Notes under the pieces: generated by a model
Databases searched by the model: none
The model's input: only the letters and a program-made list of their open reading frames with translations
Told to the model about the DNA's origin: nothing
Part shown: piece by piece, positions 58,945 to 64,000 of the stretch
Layout: every line of letters starts with the position of its first letter
Numbering within the stretch: the first letter of the stretch is position 1
Source of the DNA: Holophagaceae bacterium
GTDB lineage: Bacteria; Acidobacteriota; Holophagae; Holophagales; Holophagaceae
Assembly (NCBI GenBank): GCA_016710635.1
Contig: JADJVL010000002.1
Location: 186,001 to 250,000, forward strand
DNA: 64,000 bases
Reading direction: 5' to 3'
Translations under genes and position numbers: made by a program

Positions 58945-59717
58945 GCCCGCTGTTCGAGGCCCTTGCGGGCTTCGGCTCCGGGCTCGCCGGTGGCGTGCTG
59001 AGCGGGATGTTCGGCATCGGTGGCGGCGTCGTGCTGGTGCCCCTCCTTGGCCTGGCCCTGCATCTGAACCAGCACCAGGCCCAGGGCGTGACCCTCGCCG
59101 CCATGCTGCTGCCCAACGGCCTGCCGGCGGTGCTGCACTACCGGAAGATGGGGGTGACGATCCTCTGGAACCTGGTGGGCATCCTGGTGCTGGGCTTCCT
59201 GGTGGGTGTTTACGGTGGCAGCGTCCTGGCGAATCGCATCCCCGAGGCTCCGCTGAGATGGGGCTTCTCCGGGCTGCTGGTGCTCATGGCGGTGCGCATG
59301 ATTGCCGTACGCAAGGATCCGAGCCTCGCCCCCCAGGAACCCCTCGCCGTGCTGCCTTCGCCCTGGGTGCCGGGCCTGTGCATCGGACTCGTGGGAGGCG
59401 CCGCCTCGGGCCTGCTGGGCATTGGCGGGGGGCTCGTCATCATTCCGCTCCTGACGGCCTGGGTGCGGATGCCCCAGCACCAGGCCCAGGCCACCAGCCT
59501 CGCCGTGATGCTGCCCCCGATCTTTCTGCCCGGCGTCCTCGTGTACGCCGCGGCCCAGAAGGGCCTGCCCTGGCCCATCCTCGGCGGTGTCGCTGCGGGC
59601 TTCATGGCAGGCGCCTTTTTCGGCGCGCGGCTGGCCACCTCGGTGAAGGGCCCCGCCCTGCGGATCACCTTCGCCGTGATCATGGTGGCCATGGCGGCCT
59701 TGCTGCTCCTACGTTAG
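58941..59717 (+). CDS. TSUP (TauE/SafE) family sulfite/anion exporter
   Basis: A 258-residue inner-membrane protein with about eight helices in two related halves. The paired GMFGIGGGVVLVPLL and GLLGIGGGLVIIPLL glycine motifs are the TauE/SafE signature. These proteins export sulfite, sulfoacetate or related anions. The GTG at 58941 overlaps the upstream stop. The cargo is unknown. Confidence 0.92.
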   Translation: MSPLFEALAGFGSGLAGGVLSGMFGIGGGVVLVPLLGLALHLNQHQAQGVTLAAMLLPNGLPAVLHYRKMGVTILWNLVGILVLGFLVGVYGGSVLANRIPEAPLRWGFSGLLVLMAVRMIAVRKDPSLAPQEPLAVLPSPWVPGLCIGLVGGAASGLLGIGGGLVIIPLLTAWVRMPQHQAQATSLAVMLPPIFLPGVLVYAAAQKGLPWPILGGVAAGFMAGAFFGARLATSVKGPALRITFAVIMVAMAALLLLR

Positions 59718-59733
59718 CCAACGCCCCGGCAGG

Positions 59734-61086
59734 CTAGAGGAAGCCCAGCCGCGTGTAGTTGGTGCCGAGGATCTGATCCGTGACGGTGGCGCTCTGGCCC
59801 AGCCAGCGCTCGAGCAACGTCGCGTAGAGGCTGCGGAAGTCCGTTGTGTGTTTCATGTTTCCGTTGGCGTCCAGGTCGGCGAGGTTCGGATAGCCGCCGT
59901 AGAGGCCGCCCTTGACCTTCTTGCCGACCACGAAGGAGAGGGCCGCGGTGCCATGGTCGGTGCCGCCGTTGTTCTCCTGCACGCGCCGCCCGAATTCGCT
60001 CCAGGTGGCGATGAGCACCCGGTCCTGGGCGTTGCCGTTCGCGGTGGTGATGCTGGCGAGGTCGTCGTAGAAGGCCTTGATGGCGCCGCCCAGGGCCCGC
60101 TGCAGGTTCGCGTGGTCCGTGGTCTGGTTGCTGTGGGTGTCCCAGCCCCCAAGGCGCGCGTAGTAGACCTGGGTGGGCAGGTCGCTGGCGATCATCTGGG
60201 CGATGAGCTTCAGCTCGTTGGAGAGGCCCGCCGTGAGGTTCCCGCCCGCCAGGGTCTTCACCGGATAGGCGGCCTCCCCGGGATAGGGGACGGAAGGGGT
60301 CCGGGTCTTGATGAGGGTGTTGAACTGGCTCTGGGCGTCGTAGAACTGCTTCCCCGATGCGCTGCAGGCCCCGTAGGCTGCGAGGCTGACGGGATCCGTG
60401 CCCGTGGCGGTCAGGCTCTGGAGCCAGCCCGTGGCGAGGGTGTTGGCGGCGGCCAGGGCGTCCGTGCGCAGGAGGTAGGACGGGTACACGAATCCGGTGG
60501 AGCCGGTGATGGAGACGAAGGACTGGGCGTGGCCCTTCAGCATGATGGGGGGGATGGACTCGACCACCACGCCCTTGAGCACGTCGGAGGCGCTGAAGAC
60601 CTGGTCGGCCCAGCGGCCCAGCCAGCCGGTGCCGTCGGGGGTCGCCGCCCCATAGCCCCAGATGTCCTTGGCGGTGAAGTGGCTCAGGTTGGGGTTGGGC
60701 ATGCCGATGCCGGGGATCCAGGCCACCCGGCCCGCGGCCTGGAGCAGGTCGAAGCCCGTCAGGTCCTTGTTGAGGCCGATGCCACTGCCCAGGTCGGTGG
60801 TGTTGGCGGCGTCGATGCGCAGGGTGGTGCGCTTGCCCTGGTAGGCGGTGAGGTTCGCCCCGGCAGTGGGGGGCGCCATGCTCAGCCAGTCGTTGCCGCC
60901 GTCGATCTGGACGATCACGAGGATGGGCGCCGTGGGCGGCGGCGTGGTGCCACCCCCGCCGCCGCTGCCGCCGCCGTTGCTCGAGCCGCCGCTCGACGAG
61001 GAACCCCCGCCGCCGCAGGCGGTGAGCCCCGCGAGGGCCGCGCTGCCGGCCAGGCCGGTCTGAAGGAAGGATCGCCGCGTGGTCAT
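59734..61086 (-). CDS. DUF1501 family Tat-exported protein
   Basis: A 450-residue protein. It begins MTTRRSFLQTGLAGSAALAG with a twin-arginine motif and ends its signal at LTACGGGG, so it is likely a Tat-exported lipoprotein. The DUF1501 domain includes VIVQIDGGNDWLSMAPP, IPGIGMPNPNLSHFTAKDIW and, later, GGTDHGTAALSFVVG, the arylsulfatase-like motifs of this family. It follows the DUF1800 gene by 10 nt; the pair is co-conserved in many bacteria. Function unknown. Confidence 0.9.
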   Translation of the reverse strand: MTTRRSFLQTGLAGSAALAGLTACGGGGSSSSGGSSNGGGSGGGGGTTPPPTAPILVIVQIDGGNDWLSMAPPTAGANLTAYQGKRTTLRIDAANTTDLGSGIGLNKDLTGFDLLQAAGRVAWIPGIGMPNPNLSHFTAKDIWGYGAATPDGTGWLGRWADQVFSASDVLKGVVVESIPPIMLKGHAQSFVSITGSTGFVYPSYLLRTDALAAANTLATGWLQSLTATGTDPVSLAAYGACSASGKQFYDAQSQFNTLIKTRTPSVPYPGEAAYPVKTLAGGNLTAGLSNELKLIAQMIASDLPTQVYYARLGGWDTHSNQTTDHANLQRALGGAIKAFYDDLASITTANGNAQDRVLIATWSEFGRRVQENNGGTDHGTAALSFVVGKKVKGGLYGGYPNLADLDANGNMKHTTDFRSLYATLLERWLGQSATVTDQILGTNYTRLGFL

Positions 61087-61096
61087 GGAGGCCTCC

Positions 61097-62728
61097 TCAG
61101 TAGAGCTGGCTGCCGGGGGAGCAAAGGATCAGGTAGGCCAGCCGCCGGGCCGAGGTCTGGCCCGTGGCGTCCCAGGCGAAGGTGCCGGGGTAGAGGGCGG
61201 CCAGCCAGCCGTCGCGCACGGTGGCGGGGATCGGCGCGGGCTGGAGCAGGGCGATGAGCCGGTTGTACACGTCCAGGGCCGTGGTCGGCGCGCTGGTGAA
61301 CCAGGTGGGCACGCTGCTGGGGAAGAGGTCGTAGGTGTTGCCGGCGTAGGGGACGTTTTCTCCGATGGCGAGGGCCGCGGCGAACTTGCCCCGGTAGCGC
61401 ATGGCGTTGCTGTTGATCCACCCCAGGTGCTCCGCCCAGCCGTTGGGCCCATCCGAGTCGAGGAAGCGCATGCCCGCCTGTTCAAACCCCACGTTCGCGA
61501 AGAGCATCCACGCCGGGTACTTGAAGGGCGCGGCGGCGGAAGCCTGGCTGAAGGGCAGGGCCAGGGCCCGGGCGCTCCGCACGATCCAGGAGATGGGCCC
61601 TTCCGCCAGGGTGTAGCGATGGGCGGTGTCGAAGAAGTAGGCCGACTTGAACAGGGCCTTGAAGACGGCGCGCAGGTCGAAGGCCTGGGCCCGGATCAGG
61701 GCCGCCAGATCCTGGAGGGCCGTGGCCGTGGCGCTGGGGGTCACGAAGGCGAGAAGGATGCGCTTGGCGAGGAACTCGGAGCACTGGGTGGCGCGCAGGC
61801 TGGGGATGGCCTTGACGATGTCTTCGCCGTAGTTGGTGGTGGCGCCGGCGTTGAAGGTCTGGCCAAGGAAATTGACCGTGCCGGTGAAATGGATGTTGGG
61901 CAGGGTGGTGCGTGGGCGGCCGTTGTAGTCCCGGCCATCGGGGTTGTTCTGTCCGCGATAGACGGCGAAGGTCCCAGCCTTGGGAGAGGGGTTCGGGTTC
62001 ACGGGGAAGACCTCGAGGTCCGCGGTCTTGACGGTGAAGCTCCACCCCGAGAGGGCCTTGGCCAGTTCGGTGATGTCGGTCTGGTTGTAGCCGTTGTCCA
62101 CCCCCAGGCTGTACAGTTCCAGGACTTCCCGGGCGTAGTTCTCGTTGGGGATGGCGGTGTTGGCCGGCTGGGGGATCTGGTTCAGCACCGAGTCCAGCCA
62201 CACGCTCATGGCGGGATCCTGGCTGACCCGCAGCAGCAGGTCCGGGAAGGGATCCAGGCCGTGGTCCCGGTAGAGCTGGATGAGGTTCTGGACCAGCCCG
62301 AGACTCCGCACCTTCTCGAAGCCCGTGGCGAAGAAGTTGTGCCAGAAGAGGGCGAGGCGCTCCTGGAAGGGATAGGGCGAATAGTGCATCCGCCAGGCCC
62401 AGTAAGCCTGGCCGTTCTGGGCCTGGCGCCAGGATTCGAGGCGGAAGGGATGGGGCGCCGGATCCGCCGGCAGGGCCTCGCTGCCGGGCACGTTGGGATT
62501 GGCGGGGACCTGGGGATAGCTGACCGGATCGGCATTCGCGTTCAGGGCCGCGTTGAAGGAGCCGAAACCCGCGCCGCTGCCGTCCACCCAGGCGTCCACG
62601 GTGGCGCCCACAGGCTGGGCCGCCAGCTGGGCCGCGGCCTCAGGCGATAGGCCGAAGCCGGCCCGCCGGGCGAAGTGCAGGACGTCCGAGGCGATCCAGG
62701 AGGTCTTCTGGGCATCGAAGGTGGCCAT
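61097..62728 (-). CDS. DUF1800 family protein
   Basis: A 543-residue protein with the DUF1800 pattern: HFARRAGFGLSPEAAAQLAA near the start, RLALFWHNFFATGFEKV, NENYAREVLELYSLGVDNGY and TDITELAKALSGWSF. Such proteins occur next to DUF1501 proteins and may act together in the periplasm, although the biochemical role is unknown. I chose ATG 62728 with GGAGG upstream. No clear signal peptide is seen. Confidence 0.92.
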   Translation of the reverse strand: MATFDAQKTSWIASDVLHFARRAGFGLSPEAAAQLAAQPVGATVDAWVDGSGAGFGSFNAALNANADPVSYPQVPANPNVPGSEALPADPAPHPFRLESWRQAQNGQAYWAWRMHYSPYPFQERLALFWHNFFATGFEKVRSLGLVQNLIQLYRDHGLDPFPDLLLRVSQDPAMSVWLDSVLNQIPQPANTAIPNENYAREVLELYSLGVDNGYNQTDITELAKALSGWSFTVKTADLEVFPVNPNPSPKAGTFAVYRGQNNPDGRDYNGRPRTTLPNIHFTGTVNFLGQTFNAGATTNYGEDIVKAIPSLRATQCSEFLAKRILLAFVTPSATATALQDLAALIRAQAFDLRAVFKALFKSAYFFDTAHRYTLAEGPISWIVRSARALALPFSQASAAAPFKYPAWMLFANVGFEQAGMRFLDSDGPNGWAEHLGWINSNAMRYRGKFAAALAIGENVPYAGNTYDLFPSSVPTWFTSAPTTALDVYNRLIALLQPAPIPATVRDGWLAALYPGTFAWDATGQTSARRLAYLILCSPGSQLY

Positions 62729-62831
62729 GGGGTCCTCCGGGGTGGAGTTGTGGGAAGCGGGTGGCGCCGGAGCTGGTGGGATCAAGGTTGGACCGGGAGG
62801 GGCGGCCGAAGGTTGAAAACGGGATGCGGCT

Positions 62832-63398
62832 TCAGGGCGGGCAGCCGTTGGTGATCCAGTTTTTCCAGGTGTCCACGGTGGTTGTGCAGAGGTTCGGCGA
62901 GGAGAGGGGCATCCGCGCCCCGAAACCGCTGCCGCCGGGCTGGTCCGAGGTCACCTTGTCGATGATCCAGGACTTGGAGACATCCCCGGGCTTGACCCGG
63001 AAGTAGCCCGCCGGGGCATTGCTGGGGGTCCGGTTGACGAGATCGTTGTAGACGTCCGTGGCGGTCCGGCCTCCTCCCGTGGCGTAGCTGACGTGGCCGC
63101 TGGGCAGGGCGGAGCCGCCGTGGCAGGAGGTCGTGGCGGAGCCGCAGCTGCTTTGGAGCGCCGGCAGGATGTGTGCGCTGAAGGTGGGGCTCGCGATCAC
63201 GGTGGTGGTGGGACAGGTGGTGCCTGGGGTGCCGCCCCCGCCGCCGCCGGTGCCGGTGGAACCGGAGCCACCGCCCCCGCCGCCGCAGGCCAGGGTCAGC
63301 AGGGGCAGTGAGGCTGCGGCAAGGAGCGCTGCGGAGAAGGGGGCGCATGGGTGCTCCGGGGAAGGGACCAGGATCCGCCGCGGGGGAGGGCGGGGCAA
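62832..63398 (-). CDS. Cytochrome-like heme-binding lipoprotein, start uncertain
   Basis: Up to 188 residues from a TTG at 63398. A lipoprotein signal SAALLAAASLPLLTLACGGG is followed by a Gly/Thr linker and a domain with FSAHILPALQSSCG, SCHGGSALPSGHVSY and ARMPLSSPN...NWITNGCP, similar to the c-type-cytochrome-like (PF07635) region of planctomycete and acidobacterial surface proteins, but with CX6CH in place of CXXCH. Near the start, an ATG with a good ribosome-binding site (63348, GGAGC) is one base out of frame with the signal peptide (see findings). First gene of the operon with DUF1800 and DUF1501. Confidence 0.6.
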   Translation of the reverse strand: MPRPPPRRILVPSPEHPCAPFSAALLAAASLPLLTLACGGGGGGSGSTGTGGGGGGTPGTTCPTTTVIASPTFSAHILPALQSSCGSATTSCHGGSALPSGHVSYATGGGRTATDVYNDLVNRTPSNAPAGYFRVKPGDVSKSWIIDKVTSDQPGGSGFGARMPLSSPNLCTTTVDTWKNWITNGCPP

Positions 63399-63532
63399 GG
63401 CGGGTGTGGAACATGGGCCCGGGATTCCGGCCCAGGGTTGAAGCGAAGGGTCTGGACGGCCAAGGGGCCTGGACGACCCTCCGGGCCGCCGCTCCCCCGG
63501 GGCCCGCGCTATCCTCGAAGGCGGAGACCGCC

Positions 63533-63880
63533 GTGCCCTTCGACGCCCCGACCCCCTTGTTCACAGGCGAGCGCCTGCGGGACCTCGTGCTCTGCTACGC
63601 CGGACCCTGGGCCTTCGTGCCCTACCTGAAGAACCGGGACGACGAGGAAGTGCTCTGGCACGCGCGCCAGGGCGTGCTGCTGGCCTTCTCCGAGATGGTA
63701 GTGGGCCTGGCTCTTGTCTTCGGGGGCCTTTTTCCCATCCTGGGGGACCTGAGCACCCGCTGGCTCCTGCCCATCTGGCTCCTCTGGTGTCTGGCCATGT
63801 CCGTGACCAGCATCCTGCAGGGGGCGAAGGGCAAGCGGCACAAGATCCCCGTGCTCCACCAGTTCGTGGAGTTCCTCTAG
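63533..63880 (+). CDS. Small membrane protein (DUF4870-like)
   Basis: A 115-residue protein with about three membrane helices, beginning VPFDAPTPLFTGERLRDLVL and including PYLKNRDDEEVLWHARQGVL, typical of DUF4870/Tic20-like small membrane proteins with a conserved His-Ala-Arg-Gln-Gly. GTG 63533 has GGAGA 6 nt upstream. Role unknown. It lies close to the converging queA end. Confidence 0.65.
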   Translation: MPFDAPTPLFTGERLRDLVLCYAGPWAFVPYLKNRDDEEVLWHARQGVLLAFSEMVVGLALVFGGLFPILGDLSTRWLLPIWLLWCLAMSVTSILQGAKGKRHKIPVLHQFVEFL

Positions 63881-63883
63881 CCC

Positions 63884-64000
63884 TCAGCCCCGCGCGTTCA
63901 GGATCAGCATGGCATCGCCATAGCTGAAGAAGCGGTAGCGCTCCCGGATGGCCTCGGCATAGGCGGCATGGGCGAGGTCCATGCCCAGCAGCGCGCAGAC
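63884..64000 (-). CDS. queA: tRNA preQ1(34) S-adenosylmethionine ribosyltransferase-isomerase, C-terminal end
   Basis: The last 38 residues of QueA, including AYAEAIRERYRFFSYGDAML before the stop. QueA transfers the ribosyl part of S-adenosylmethionine to preQ1 in tRNA to make epoxyqueuosine. The rest of the gene lies beyond the window. Confidence 0.9.
   Translation of the reverse strand, partial: VCALLGMDLAHAAYAEAIRERYRFFSYGDAMLILNARG

Overview
The window is chromosomal DNA of very high GC content centred on a bacterial replication-origin region. The gene order rpmH-rnpA-yidC-jag(-like) facing away from dnaA-dnaN-gyrB-gyrA, the Gram-negative envelope proteins (YidC with a large periplasmic domain, LolA-like and TraF-like proteins, outer-membrane barrels, many lipoproteins), the two-component-type propeller receptor and the DUF1501/DUF1800 pair all suggest an Acidobacteriota of the class Holophagae (Geothrix/Holophaga/Mesoterricola-like). 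That assignment is inference from gene content; no ribosomal RNA is present to confirm it.

Layout. 1-10.5 kb: origin block, with jag-like, yidC, rnpA and rpmH on the minus strand and dnaA, dnaN, gyrB and gyrA on the plus strand. The 214-bp dnaA-dnaN gap holds same-orientation TCCACAC motifs and is the best oriC candidate. Three parS-like sites lie at 4.8, 7.9 and 13.5 kb. 10.5-17.5 kb: a GGCT-fold protein, an LVIVD-repeat lipoprotein, glyA, and a 1327-residue receptor that joins a sensor propeller to a Ser/Thr kinase. 17.6-25 kb: purB, an Asd-like protein, a polyferredoxin and a four-gene xanthine-dehydrogenase-type molybdenum hydroxylase operon ending in xdhC. 25-29 kb: a DMT exporter, a PilZ-like protein, lipA, and an HvfABC-type copper-binding RiPP locus whose precursor has eight Cys-Gly motifs and is separated from its maturases by a terminator/attenuator hairpin. 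29.3-33.3 kb: two tandem KimA-like potassium transporters. 33.3-38.7 kb: two minus-strand operons, FHA/TPR/zinc-ribbon-RDD and TraF-like/LolA-like. 38.7-46.8 kb: housekeeping and envelope genes (MBL hydrolase, GNAT, SDR, CPBP protease, two paralogous TPR proteins plus a duplicated 3' remnant, acyl-CoA carboxylase beta, exported HIT protein, transaldolase). 47-64 kb: a compositionally distinct lipoprotein, thyX, a class V aminotransferase, a DUF5916 barrel, a degenerate metallophosphoesterase, an M1 peptidase, a hydrolase/DUF/TSUP cluster, a cytochrome-like/DUF1800/DUF1501 operon, a small membrane protein and the 3' end of queA.

The most interesting parts are the HvfABC-type locus (precursor with an in-frame 45-bp tandem repeat and an attenuator), the propeller-Ser/Thr-kinase receptor, the divergent DNA-recognition motif in DnaA together with unusual origin repeats, and the parS-like sites. 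I saw no tRNA, rRNA, CRISPR array, integrase or intact insertion sequence.
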